Shown in pieces: positions 13,158 through 25,332 of a stretch of 64,000 nt of DNA. Position 1 is the first letter of the stretch. Each line of letters begins with the position of its first letter. Under the pieces are notes generated by a model that had not been told where the DNA came from, did no database searches, and saw only the letters and a program-made list of their open reading frames with translations. The DNA lies in NCBI GenBank assembly GCA_963854835.1, contig OY978525.1, positions 83,974,833 through 84,038,832 of the forward strand. Direction: 5' to 3'. The translations under genes were made by a program, and so were the position numbers. The stretch comes from Megamerina dolium (lineage: Eukaryota; Arthropoda; Insecta; Diptera; Megamerinidae).

Positions 13158-13901
13158 GATGGACTTGTGTTAGTGGAGCGATCGCTATCCACCTTATTCT
13201 CCTTCTTTTGTCTTCCTGGAGAATTGGATCTTGATCGCTTTCGTCGTAGACGGCAGTCACGCGCCATGTGTCCTGGTTTGTCGCAAATAAAGCACTTACC
13301 AGTAAATTTGTTTTCGCGTCGACCTGTTGTTCTTCCTTCAGGCTGCACTACAGATTTGAATGCCTCACACACTGCTTCAACCAGATCTGCTGTTTCTGTT
13401 TCTAGTTGGTGTACCCGTGGCATTGGTCGACACATCAAACTGGCGGCTTCAAACGTCAAGGCACTACTGACTGTTTCGGCATAAGTATTCCTTGGTGACA
13501 TGACTAGGGCACGCTTTGTCTCTCCATCACGTATGCCATCTATGAATGCCTCTATTTTTATTTTTTCGACGAACTCTTCCGAATTACCGGAGAACGCTAG
13601 ATGACATAAGCGCTCAATATCGGAAGCGAATTCCTGAAGGCTCTCATTACTCCGTTGCACTCGCGATCTCAATTCCACTCGATGTAATTGACTCTTGTAT
13701 TCATTTCCATATTTCCGCTGGAGTGTGTCCATCAGTGATTGATAGCTACCACGATCTTTCTCTGGAATCATCTGTAACACGTCGGAAGCATTACCTTTTA
13801 ATGCGACTATTAAAGCAGCAGTCTTGTCGCTATCATCCCATTGATTCTTCGAAGCGGTTGTCTCGAATTGAAGCTTGAAGATATTGAATGGCGTGCTTCC
13901 G
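13148..13901 (-). pseudogene. G1 Gag of element A, N-terminus missing
   Basis: The open frame encodes the Gag core and the C-terminal CCHC knuckle (CFICDKPGHMARDC) with an Arg-rich tail, ending at TNTSPSLN. The SAP domain and coiled coil found in B and C are lost at the 13901 junction. Confidence 0.85.
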
Positions 13902-14244
13902 CCAGAACAAGCGAACGAGAAAGGAAGAGAAGAATCTCGATAAAGGAAGATTCTGGGGTGTTGCCAACAGAGTATAAATAGAGCCAGTGTTGAGCAGTGA
14001 GAATCAATCTACTTCCGAACGTGATTGCGAAAACATTGATACAGAGGCAAAAGTTGCAAGTACATTTAAGTGTTATAGTAAATAGTTGATTGTAAACAGT
14101 GTTGATTGTAAATAGAGATTATTAAATAAATAGTTGCTGTATATAGTTGTATAAAATAAGTGTTGCAGTTATCATTAACAGAATCCAGTGATCGAACAAG
14201 GTAATTCAAATAGAATTAAACGCTCACAGAATAAAAACGTAACA
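13902..14244 (+). repeat. Truncated 5' LTR of element B
   Basis: Starts in mid-LTR at CCAGAACAAGCGAACGAG and keeps TATAAATAG (near 13974), AATAAA (near 14125) and the end AAAACGTAACA. The promoter core is retained, so transcription of B is possible. Confidence 0.9.
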
Positions 14245-14246
14245 AT

Positions 14247-14264
14247 TGGTGTCAGAAGTGGGAT
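14247..14264 (+). other. Primer binding site, tRNA-Leu type (element B)
   Basis: TGGTGTCAGAAGTGGGAT is complementary to the 3' end of an insect tRNA-Leu (…ATCCCACTTCTGACA-CCA), as I recall that sequence. It lies two bases after the LTR. Confidence 0.8.
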
Positions 14265-14273
14265 TCTGTAAAG

Positions 14274-15710
14274 ATGGTGAAAATTGACCAACTAAAAGTG
14301 GACCAGCTTAAAAAGCTGTTGGTAGAGATGAATCTATCGTCATCAGGTGCAAAGGCGGAACTGCTGGTGAGGCTGAGGCAAGCTATGGAGGCTAAGGGAA
14401 TTAATGTAGAAGAACATGAGTTCTTCGAGGAAGCCGATATACAAGCAGTTGTGCACGCTGAGGAAGAGAGCAAAATAGATTCGAGTGGTCAACTCATGGA
14501 TTTCATGAAAACCATGATGCTGCAGCAACAACAACAGCTACAAGAACACTCGGCTGAATTGCGTACAGAAATTCAAGGAAATGCGTCTCGCATTGACTCC
14601 AAGTTTCAAGAACATTCGGTACGTCAAGAAAACGCTATGGGAGAATTCCAGAAAACAATTGACTCCAAGCTTCAAGAACATTCGGCTCGTCAAGAACATG
14701 TCATCGAAAAACTACAAAAGGGAATTGAGATTAGATTTCAGGAAATTTCCGGAGCTATTAATGACAAAGTCACAGAGCTGAAAGAACATGTGGATGATTT
14801 GGATGATAAACTGAAGGAACATGTAGACAGACATGATGACTTGGAAGAAAAGCTTGAGAAATTAGAGAGCGAACTTAATAAAATAAAAATAAGTGGAGCA
14901 ACCACATCAGTGATAAGAGAGTCAACTACAATTAAACTAAAGCCACCAACATTTGACGGAAGCACGCCATTCAATATCTTCAAGCTTCAATTCGAGACAA
15001 CAGCTTCGAAGAATCAATGGGATGACAGCGACAAGACTGCTGCTTTAATAGTCGCATTAAAAGGTAATGCTTCCGACGTGTTACAGATGATTCCAGAGAA
15101 AGATCGTGGTAGCTATCAATCACTGATGGACACACTCCAGCGGAAATATGGAAATGAATACAAGAGTCAATTACATCGAGTGGAATTGAGATCGCGAGTG
15201 CAACGGAGTAATGAGAGTCTTCAGGAATTCGCTTCCGATATTGAGCGCTTATGTCATCTAGCGTTCTCCGGTAATTCGGAAGAGTTCGTCGAAAAAATAA
15301 AAATAGAGGCATTCATAGATGGCATACGTGATGGAGAGACAAAGCGTGCCCTAGTCATGTCACCAAGGAATACTTATGCCGAAACAGTCAGTAGTGCATT
15401 GACGTTTGAAGCCGCCAGTTTGATGTGTCGACCAATGCCACGGGTACGCCAACTAGAAACAGAAACAGCAGATCTGGTTGAAGCAGTGTGTCAGGCATTC
15501 AAATCTGTAGTGCAGCCTGAAGCAAGAACAACAGGTCGACGCGAAATCAAATTTACTGGTAAGTGCTTTATTTGCGACAAACCAGGACACATGGCGCGTG
15601 ACTGCCGTCTACGACGAAAGCGATCAAGATCGAATTCTCCAGGAAGACAAAAGAAGGAGAATAAGGTGGATAGCGATCGCTCCACTAACACAAATCCATC
15701 GTTAAACTAA
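14274..15710 (+). CDS. G1 Gag, element B (SAP domain, coiled coil, CCHC)
   Basis: An open 478-residue Gag. Residues 1-40 fit a SAP motif, a helix-extended loop-helix DNA-binding fold; about 80-210 form a Gln/Glu/Lys-rich coiled coil with repeated QEHS units; then a Gag core (about 222-385), one zinc knuckle CFICDKPGHMARDC and an Arg/Ser/Lys tail. Gag forms the particle and binds RNA. The start ATG at 14274 follows the primer site by nine bases. The coiled coil differs in length from that of element C. The gene ends inside the frameshift signal. The frame is intact but the element's pol is broken. Confidence 0.88.
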   Translation: MVKIDQLKVDQLKKLLVEMNLSSSGAKAELLVRLRQAMEAKGINVEEHEFFEEADIQAVVHAEEESKIDSSGQLMDFMKTMMLQQQQQLQEHSAELRTEIQGNASRIDSKFQEHSVRQENAMGEFQKTIDSKLQEHSARQEHVIEKLQKGIEIRFQEISGAINDKVTELKEHVDDLDDKLKEHVDRHDDLEEKLEKLESELNKIKISGATTSVIRESTTIKLKPPTFDGSTPFNIFKLQFETTASKNQWDDSDKTAALIVALKGNASDVLQMIPEKDRGSYQSLMDTLQRKYGNEYKSQLHRVELRSRVQRSNESLQEFASDIERLCHLAFSGNSEEFVEKIKIEAFIDGIRDGETKRALVMSPRNTYAETVSSALTFEAASLMCRPMPRVRQLETETADLVEAVCQAFKSVVQPEARTTGRREIKFTGKCFICDKPGHMARDCRLRRKRSRSNSPGRQKKENKVDSDRSTNTNPSLN

Positions 15711-15743
15711 ATCGAGTCAGTTCAGCGGGGCGTGAACTGACTC
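15701..15743 (+). promoter_or_regulatory. Candidate -1 frameshift signal, element B
   Basis: GTTAAAC (15701-15707, read G TTA AAC in the gag frame) is followed at once by the gag stop TAA (15708-15710). After a 6-base spacer comes a stem of 11 perfect pairs: 15714-15724 with 15733-15743, loop GCGGGGCG. Slipping back one base enters the pol frame, which is open from here. GUUAAAC is a known slippery heptamer in arteriviruses. Confidence 0.75.
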
Positions 15744-18700
15744 CAACAGTGGGTTGCCCCATCATTCACATTTCACAACTACAGCGTGTGCCAAGCAGCT
15801 TGACTATTGATGGAAAATTGGACAATATGGAATTCATGTTAACCCTGGACACTGGTGCATCACATTCTATAATCAAGAGCGATTTGGTAAAGAGGTTTGA
15901 GCCTTTAATGGGAATAAAATTGCGTACAGCAACGGGTGAGGATGCACAAATCCTGGGCAAGATAAAGAAACGAGTATCTATTGGAAATTGCACATGGGAA
16001 CATGAATTCATTGTGGCCGACATCATCGATGACGTAATAATTGGCGTTGATTTTATGATTGACAACGGATTTACGTTAGATTTAAATTAACGGATACTAC
16101 GTTATGCAAATGTCGAACTACCATTGAACATCGGTTACAAGCGTAGTGGGAACATCAAACGAGTACTGGCATGTCAACGCCAAGAGGTTCCAGCAAAATC
16201 AGAAGCGGTGATATGGGCACAGATGAATGTGGATGATGGGACAGGCAAGTTGTGGCTGGTGGAAGCAGATAAAGAAATAACGAATAAAAACATCATACTT
16301 GGTAGGACGTTAGTAGAACCTAAAGAAAATGGAATAGTACCGGTGCGAATTTTAAATCCAACTAATACATCTACAGTTGTAAAGAAAGGAATGGTGATTG
16401 GTCATTGCCAGGAAGTTACTGCCGTAGTAGACTGCGTAAAGGGTTCGTCGATAAAAAGTGGAAGATCAGGAACTGGCAAGGCGGAAATAAAAGCACAGAT
16501 GGAGGAATGGGCAGGTGTGCTTACCAAACAGCAAAAAGAAAAGGCTTTACAAGTATTGGAGAAGTACAGTTCAATATTTTCTTCAAATGGAAAAACTGGA
16601 GGACGAACAACCATCGTGAAGCATCACATTGACACCGGTGATTCTAGACCAATTCGTCAAGCACCACGACGAGTTCCATTGGCCAAAAGAGACGAAGCCA
16701 TTAAGCTGATTTCCGATATGCAGAAACAAGGTGTTATTGAACCATCAGCGAGTCCATGGAGTTCACCAGTTGTGCTGGTAAAGAAGAAGGATGGAAGTAC
16801 TCGATTCTGTGTGGATTACAGAAAGCTGAATGAGATTACGAAAAAAGACAGCTATCCACTGCCAAGAATCGATGACACTCTGGACACACTATCTGGTGCG
16901 AAGTGGTTCTCAACTCTTGATTTGCAAAGTGGCTACTGGCAAGTGGAACAAGAAGGTAGGGAAGACAAAGAGAAAACAGCTTTCAGTATTGGCGATGGTC
17001 TATGGCAATTTACAGTCATGCCATTTGGTTTATGCAATGCGCCAGCTACTTTCGAACGTTTGATGGAGCGTGTACTCAGAGGACTACACTGGAAAACGTG
17101 CTTGGTGTACCTCGATGACATTATTGTGATGGGAAAAGATTTTAACGACCACCTGGAAAAGTTGAAAGAAGTATTTGAGCGTATACAATCAGCAGGGCTT
17201 AAACTGAATATGAAAAAGTGTTCACTCTTCAGGCAAGAAGTTAAATATCTTGGTCATAAAGTAACAACAGAAGGGGTACATACCGACGAGGAGAAAGTAG
17301 CAGCAGTTCAAGAATGGCCTATTCCGTCGAATCTTCACGAGCTAAGAAGCTTCCTAGGCTTATGCACCTACTATACACGATTTGTTCCTGGATTTGCAAA
17401 CATCGCCAGCAGTATGAGTTGACAAGAAAGAACAAACCATTTGTGTGGGGCGAGGACCAACAGAAAGCATTCGAACAGCTGAAAGAAAAACTCTGTTCAG
17501 CACCAATATTAGCGTATCCAGTACCTGGTCAAAAGTTTGTGTTGGACACAGATGCGAGTGGCTATGGAATAGGTGGTGTGCTCTCTCAGATCATAGATGG
17601 GCAAGAAAAAGTAATAGCATACTACAGTAAAGTCCTGTCGAAGTCAGAAAGAAATTACTGTGTCACACGAAGAGAGTTGCTCGCAATACTGGAATGTGTA
17701 AAGTATTTCCATAAATACTTGTACGGTCAGGCATTTCATCTACGAACTGACCACTCAGCGCTAAGGTGGTTATTGCAATTTAAAAACCCAGAAGGACAAT
17801 TGGCGCGCTGGATTGAAAGGCTGCAGAGTTATGATTTTACCATCGAACATCGTAAAGGAGGACATCACGGCAACGCGGATGCTCTATCTGGTCGTCCTTG
17901 CAAAATGGAATGTAAACATTGTTCTCGAGTGGAAAGCAAGGAGCACATTGTCGACATACGACTTACGAATATATTGCCGGAGGAGTCATGGACCACCGAA
18001 CGAGTGCAAGAAGATCAGCGGAACGACCCAGATCTCGTAAAGATTATGGAATACAAGGAGCAGGGCATACGTCCAGATTGGCAAGAAATGGCTAATGAGA
18101 GTCCAATAGCAAAGGCATACTGGGCGCAGTGGCAAAGCCTGCACTTACGAGACGGATGTTTATTCCGAGCATGGGAAAGTGAGGATGGAAAAATCACTAA
18201 TGATCTTCTAGTGGTACCCAAGGCGAGAATAAATGAAGTGATAGCTGAGTATCACAATGCCTCCAGTGGAGGGCATTTGGGAATCACCAAAACCGTCGAG
18301 AAAATAAAGAACCGATTTTATTGGGTTGGATGTCATGACCATGTCGCTGATTGGATTCGGAAATGTAAGCAATGTGCAATGGCCAAAGGTCCCACTAAGA
18401 AAAGTCGAGGTAAGATGCACCAATACACCGTGGGTGCTCCATTTGAGCGAATTGCTATGGACATAGCTGGGCCATTTCCAATAAGCAACGCAGGAAACAA
18501 GTATGTTCTGGTGGTTATAGATTACTTCAGTAAATGGCCTGAAGTATACCCCATTCCAAATCAGGAAGCTAGTACAGTTGCGGATGTATTCGTCAACCAA
18601 TGGGTTACTCGTTTTGGTGTACCGATGGAGTTACACTCAGACCAAGGTCGAAATTTCGAATCAGTTGTATTCCAAGAGATATGCCGTATGCTGGGTATAT

Positions 18701-19293
18701 ACAAAACTCGTACAACACCTTTGCATCCACAATCTGATGGCATGGTAGAACGATTTAACCGTACCTTGGAGGAATATTTGAGAAAAGTCGTAGATAAATA
18801 CCAAAGAGACTGGGATGTACATATACCAATGTTCCTCATGGCATATCGATGCGCACAACATGATACGACGGCTACTACACCGGCAATGGCAATTTTTGGA
18901 AACGAGTTAAGACTGCCAGCTGATTTAAAATTTGGAGTTGTAACACCAACGAGATCAACCGAAGGAAATTATACTAGCGAAAAGCGGGAACAGTTGGATG
19001 AAGTACATCAGTTCATCAGAGAGCGGTAGCAGATGATAAGCGATAAGATGAAGGCCAGGTATGACTTGAAAGCAAATTCAAAAGGGTTCTATGAAGGAGA
19101 GCTTGTAATGCTTCATAATCCACAACGAAAGAAAGGCCTGTCTCCTAAACTACAGACTCATTGGGAAGGACCATATGAGATTATAGCAAAGATAAATGAC
19201 GTAGTGTATCGTATTCAACGTGCCTGGAATAAAAGAGCAAAGTTTAAAGTAGTGCACTTGGAGCGACTTGCGCCATATCGAGGGGAAGTATAA
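15711..19293 (+). pseudogene. G1 pol of element B, three disabling changes
   Basis: Protease, reverse transcriptase, RNase H, integrase and GPY/F module are all recognisable. Compared with C it has a CAA-to-TAA stop at 16088-16090 after the protease, a 4-bp loss near 17414 that shifts the frame between reverse transcriptase and RNase H, and a stop at 19027-19029 in the integrase C terminus. It also has a 3-bp insertion near 16950. Unlike C it keeps the YFHKYLYG segment of RNase H, so it shows the ancestral state there. Confidence 0.9.
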
Positions 19294-19316
19294 AAACTTG
19301 TTCGGGACGAACAAGG

Positions 19317-19331
19317 TTAAGAGGAGGGCAG
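19317..19331 (+). other. Polypurine tract, element B
   Basis: TTAAGAGGAGGGCAG directly precedes the 3' LTR. Such tracts prime plus-strand DNA synthesis. Confidence 0.8.
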
Positions 19332-19957
<626 letters not shown>

Positions 19958-20685
19958 GAAAAAAAAATCAAAAAAAAAATACAGCTACATATATGTATGT
20001 ATATGGATCTCGTGGGCGGAATTATTCTGTGGAGCCCCATTCTGGTTCATCAGGCCTCCAGAATTAAATGCGCTTCCAAAGCGTTAAAGCGTGATCACTA
20101 GCTCCAGGTGACACTATCTTATTATCTGGATTCTAATTGTCCACCACTACTTCAATACTTCGCACTTCAATAACAATTTGGCAATACCACATATATTACT
20201 ACGTGTTTGGTATATGGTAATGTATTAACACCAGTTAATATAGACCACTTTAACGACACGGCACTTTTGAAATTTCACAACAGAATGCTGGCTTAAACAT
20301 TCTGAGACGCAAACGAAACTTAAACTTGACGGTAACTTTGTTAACGGGGCCGTACTTACCGGTATACAACAACCAGATAATACAGAAACATTTAATAAGG
20401 TGAACGAACCGTTCTTATTGTAAATACATAACAACACCACGCATCCACCATAGCTCTGCCTATGTACAAGGGCCAATAGTCACCTTCCAATGCCAATATC
20501 GTATATGTCACGGCTAATTCAGCACCAAAACCCTTTCGCAAAAGAAAACATGGCTTCCCATTACGATATACCACTGACACAGACGGTATATTTATTAATG
20601 ACATCCACACGATCTAACCACCATATTGTCAACCATTTACGCACCCAATATTCACTACTCACACGGGACAGACGCAGCGAGAGCG
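19958..20685. other. No recognisable gene; unassigned spacer
   Basis: About 730 bp without a convincing frame. A poly-A-like run at 19959-19980 follows the (TA)n. The rest is less AT-rich than its surroundings and could be an unknown repeat. Confidence 0.4.
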
Positions 20686-20829
20686 ATTGTAAATAGTTGA
20701 TTAAATAAATCGTTGTTGTATATAGTTGTACAAAATAAGAGTTGCAATTAATAATGACAGAATCCAGTGATCGAACAGATTTGATTCGAATAGAATTAAA
20801 CGCTCACAAAATAAAAACGTAATAATATT
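20686..20829 (+). repeat. Diverged G1-like LTR fragment (R-U5 end)
   Basis: Matches the 3' third of the G1 LTR (TTGTATATAGTTG, CAGAATCCAGTGATCGAAC, ATAAAAACGTAATAA) with many substitutions. The U3 part is missing. It belongs with the diverged LTRs at 52285 and 55826. Confidence 0.8.
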
Positions 20830-21285
20830 ATATGATTCTCAGCTCATCCTAAAGCTTTTCTTGAAAAACTGGTCGCTATGGAAATGGATATCAAGCTCCC
20901 AATATTTTCCATGTCTCATCTGCAATACACAAAACGCTTTGTTTAATATTTTTATTTAAAAACAATTACATCTATTTGATTAACGTACTTGGGCCTATAA
21001 TGCATTTCACAAGCGTATTGCAGACAAAATTTTTGCAGCCTCAGTTGTTGCCTTTTTTGGAGTTCTGCTAATTGCTTACTACTGGCGGCCAATTGATATA
21101 TTAAATAAATTAATGCACTTCTTCACCTTTCAATCCAATTAACCAAATTCAATAATAATCAAAGAAAAATTTTCAAATATTTTGACAGCTAACAATACCT
21201 TTAGAAATAAATCTTACTGTGTAAGCGAGTATATAGAGTTTCGAAATCTAGATGTGGTAATCTCTATACTGAAATTCATGCAATC
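20830..21285. other. Unassigned sequence left of element C
   Basis: No gene or known repeat. It is continuous with the left target-site copy of element C, so it is the pre-insertion locus; its partner on the other side starts at 27276. Confidence 0.5.
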
Positions 21286-21289
21286 ATAT

Positions 21290-21727
21290 TGTTACGTTTT
21301 TATTCTGTGACCGTTTAATTCTATTTGAATTACCTTGTTCGATCACTGGATTCTGTTAATGATAACTGCAACACTTATTTTATACAACTATATACAGCAA
21401 CAATTTATTTAATAAACTCTATTTACAATCAACTCTGTTTATAATCAACTATTTACAATAACACTTTAATGTACTAGCAACTTTTGCCTCTGTATAGATG
21501 TTTGCGCATTCACGTTCGGAATTCGATTGATTGTCAATACTCAACACTGGCTCTATTTATACTCTGTTGGCAACACCCCAGAATCTTCCTTTATCGAGAT
21601 TCTTCTCTTCCTTTCTCGTTGGCTTGTTCTGGTTATCGCTTATTTCTTTTTGTTGACATTCGTTTCGATGCTGCCAATAGAGTCAGTCACAATAGTGATG
21701 AGTAATCAACTATCGATACTCGTTACA
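21290..21727 (-). repeat. 3' LTR of element C
   Basis: 438 bp, TGTTACG...CGTTACA on the plus strand. It differs from the 5' LTR at about 21312 (C for A) and about 21517 (G for A). The polypurine tract lies at 21728-21742 on the minus strand. Confidence 0.95.
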
Positions 21728-21765
21728 CTGCCCTCCTCTTAACCTTGTTCGTCCCGAACAAGTTT

Positions 21766-24700
21766 TTATACTTCCCCTCGATATGGCGCAAGTCGCTCCA
21801 AGTGCACTACTTTAAACTTTGCTCTTTTATTCCAGGCACGTTGAATGCGATACACTACGTCATTTATCTTTGCTATAATCTCATATGGTCCTTCCCAATG
21901 AGTCTGTAGTTTAGGAGACAGGCCTTTCTTTCGTTGTGGATTATGAAGCATTACAAGCTCTCCTTCATAGAACCCTTTTGAATTTGCTTTCAAGTCATAC
22001 CTGGCCTTCATCTTATCGCTTATCATCTGCGACCGCTCTCTGATGAACCGATGTACTTCATCCAACTGTTCCCGCTTTTCGCTAGTATAATTACCTTCGG
22101 TTGATCTCGTTGGTCTTACGACTCCAAATTTTAAATCAGCTGGCAGTCTTAACTCGTTTCCAAAAACTGCCATTGCCGGTGTAGTAGCCGTCGTATCATG
22201 TTGTGCGCATCGATATGCCATGAGGAACATTGGTATATGTACATCCCAGTCTCTTTGGTATTTATCTACGACTTTTCTCAAATATTCCTCCAAGGTACGG
22301 TTAAATCGTTCTACCATGCCATCAGATTGTGGATGCAAAGGTGTTGTACGAGTTTTGTATATACCCAGCATACGGCATATCTCTTGGAATACAACTGATT
22401 CGAAATTTCGACCTTGGTCTGAGTGTAACCCCATCGGTACACCAAAACGAGTAACCCATTGGTTGACGAATACATCCGCAACTGTACTAGCTTCCTGATT
22501 TGGAATGGGGTATACTTCAGGCCATTTACTGAAGTAATCTATAACCACCAGAACATACTTGTTTCCTGCGTTGCTTATTGGAAATGGTCCAGCTATGTCC
22601 ATAGCAATTCGCTCAAATGGAGCACCCACGGTGTATTGGTGCATCTTACCTCGACTTTTCTTAGTGGGACCTTTGGCCATTGCACATTGCTTACACTTCC
22701 GAATCCAATCAGCGACATGGTCATGACATCCAACCCAATAGAATCGTTTCTTTATTTTCTCGACGGTTTTGGTGATTCCCAAATGCCCTCCACTGGAGGC
22801 ATTGTGATACTCAGCTATCACTTCATTTATTCTTGCCTTGGGTACCACTAGAAGATCATAAGTGATTTTTCCATCTTCACTTTCCCATGGTCGGAATAAA
22901 CATCCGTCTCGTAAGTGCAGGCTTTGCCACTGCGCCCAGTATGCCTTTGCTATTGGACTCTCATTAGCCATTTCTTGCCAATCTGGACGTATGCCCTGCT
23001 CCTTGTATTCCATAATCTTTACGAGATCTGGGTCGTTCCGCTGATCTTCTTGCACTCGTTCGGTGGTCCATGACTCCTCCGGCAATATATTCGTAAGTCG
23101 TATGTCGACAATGTGCTCCTTGCTTTCCACTCGAGAACAATGTTTACATTCCATTTTGCAAGGACGACGAGATAGAGCATCCGCGTTGCCGTGATGTCCT
23201 CCTTTACGATGTTCGATGGTAAAATCATAACTCTGCAGCCTTTCAATCCAGCGCGCCAATTGTCCTTCTGGGTTTTTAAATTGCAATAACCACCTTAGCG
23301 CTGAGTGGTCAGTTCGTAGATGAAATGCCTTTACACATTCCAGTATTGCGAGCAACTCTCTTCGTGTGACACAGTAATTTCTTTCTGACTTCGACAGGAC
23401 TTTACTGTAGTATGCTATTACTTTTTCTTGCCCATCTATGATCTGAGAGAGCACACCACCTATTCCATAGCCACTCGCATCTGTGTCCAACACAAACTTT
23501 TGACCAGGTACTGGATACGCTAATATTGGTGCTGAACAGAGTTTTTCTTTCAGCTGTTCGAATGCTTTCTGTTGGTCCTCGCCCCACACAAATGGTTTGT
23601 TCTTTCTTGTCAACTCATGCATACTGCTGGCGATGTTTGCAAATCCAGGAACAAATCGTCTATAGTAGGTGCATAAGCCTAGGAAGCTTCTTAGCTCGTG
23701 AAGATTCGACGGAATAGGCCATTCTTGAACTGCTGCTACTTTCTCCTCGTCGGTATGTACCCCTTCTGTTGTTACTTTATGACCAAGATATTTAACTTCT
23801 TGCCTGAAGAGTGAACACTTTTTCATATTCAGTTTAAGCCCTGCTGATTGTATACGCTCAAATACTTCTTTCAACTTTTCCAGGTGGTCGTTAAAATCTT
23901 TTCCCATCACAATAATGTCATCGAGGTACACCAAGCACGTTTTCCAGTGTAGTCCTCTGAGTACACGCTCCATCAAACGTTCGAAAGTAGCTGGCGCATT
24001 GCATAAACCAAATGGCATGACTGTAAATTGCCATAGACCATCGCCAATACTGAAAGCTGTTTTCTCTTTGTCTTCCCTACCAAGTTCCACTTGCCAGTAG
24101 CCACTTTGCAAATCAAGAGTTGAGAACCACTTCGCACCAGATAGTGTGTCCAGAGTGTCATCGATTCTTGGCAGTGGATAGCTGTCTTTTTTCGTAATCT
24201 CATTCAGCTTTCTGTAATCCACACAGAATCGAGTACTTCCATCCTTCTTCTTTACCAGCACAACTGGTGAACTCCATGGACTCGCTGATGGTTCAATAAC
24301 ACCTTGTTTCTGCATATCGGAAATCAGCTTAATGGCTTCGTCTCTTTTGGCCAATGGAACTCGTCGTGGTGTTTGACGAATTGGTCTAGAATCACCGGTG
24401 TCAATGTGATGCTTCACGATGGTTGTTCGTCCTCCAGTTTTTCCATTTGAAGAAAAGATTGAACTGTACTTCTCCAATAGTTGTAAAGCCTTTTCTTTTT
24501 GCTGGTTGGTAAGCCCGCCTGCCCATTCTTCCATCTGTGCTTTTATTTCCACTCTGACAGTTCCTGATCTTCCACTTTTTATCGACGAACCCTTTTCGCA
24601 GTCTACTATGGCAGTAACTTCCTGGCAATGACCAATCACCATTCCTTTCTTCACAACTGTAGATGTATTAGTTGGATTTAAAATTCGCACCGGTACTATT

Positions 24701-25331
24701 CCATTTTCTTTAGGTTCTACTAACGTCCTACCAAGTATGATGTTTTTATTCGTTATTTCTTTATCTGCTTCCACCAGCCACAACTTGCCTGTCCCATCAT
24801 CCACATTCATCTGTGCCCATATCACCGCTTCTGATTTTGCTGGAACCTCTTGGCGTTGACATGCCAGTACTCGTTTGATGTTCCCACTACGCTTGTAACC
24901 GATGTTCAATGGTAGTTCGACATTTGCATAACGTAGTATCCGTTGATTCAAATCTAACGTAAATCCGTTGTCAATCATAAAAGCAACACCAATTATTACG
25001 TCATCGATGATGTCGGCCACAATGAATTCATGTTCCCATGTGCAATTTCCAATAGATACTCGTTTCTTTATCTTGCCCAGGATTTGTGCAACCTCACCCG
25101 TTGCTGTACGCAATTTTATTCCCATTAAAGGCTCAAACCTCTTTACCAAATCGCTCTTGATTATAGAATGCGATGCACCAGTGTCCAGGGTTAACATGAA
25201 TTCCATATTGTCCAATTTTCCATCAATAGTCAAGCTGCTTGGCACACGCTGTAGTTGTGAAATGTGAATGATGGGGCAACCCACTGTTGGAGTCAGTTCA
25301 CGCCCCGCTGAACTGACTCGATTTAGTTTAA
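21766..25331 (-). CDS. G1 Pol of element C (PR-RT-RH-IN), open
   Basis: The frame is open from the frameshift site to 21766. There is no ATG at the 5' end (GTG at 25284 is the first near-start), so it is most likely made only as Gag-Pol. Numbering from 25284: protease DTGASHS at 34; reverse transcriptase about 337-500 with YLDD at 453; RNase H with D600, D602, E643, D659; integrase zinc finger H827/H833/C864/C867; DD35E at D896, D956, E992; GPYEI at 1132. Compared with A and B it lacks nine residues (YFHKYLYGQ) after 652 by an in-frame 27-bp deletion, and has Ala for Asp in the GVDFM block of the protease. Activity is therefore doubtful although the frame is open. Confidence 0.92.
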
Positions 25332-25332
25332 C
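25290..25332 (-). promoter_or_regulatory. Candidate -1 frameshift signal, element C
   Basis: Minus strand GTTAAAC at 25332-25326, gag stop directly after, six-base spacer, then an 11-bp perfect stem (25319-25309 with 25300-25290) and loop GCGGGGCG. The pol frame is the -1 frame and has no stop from here onward. Confidence 0.77.
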
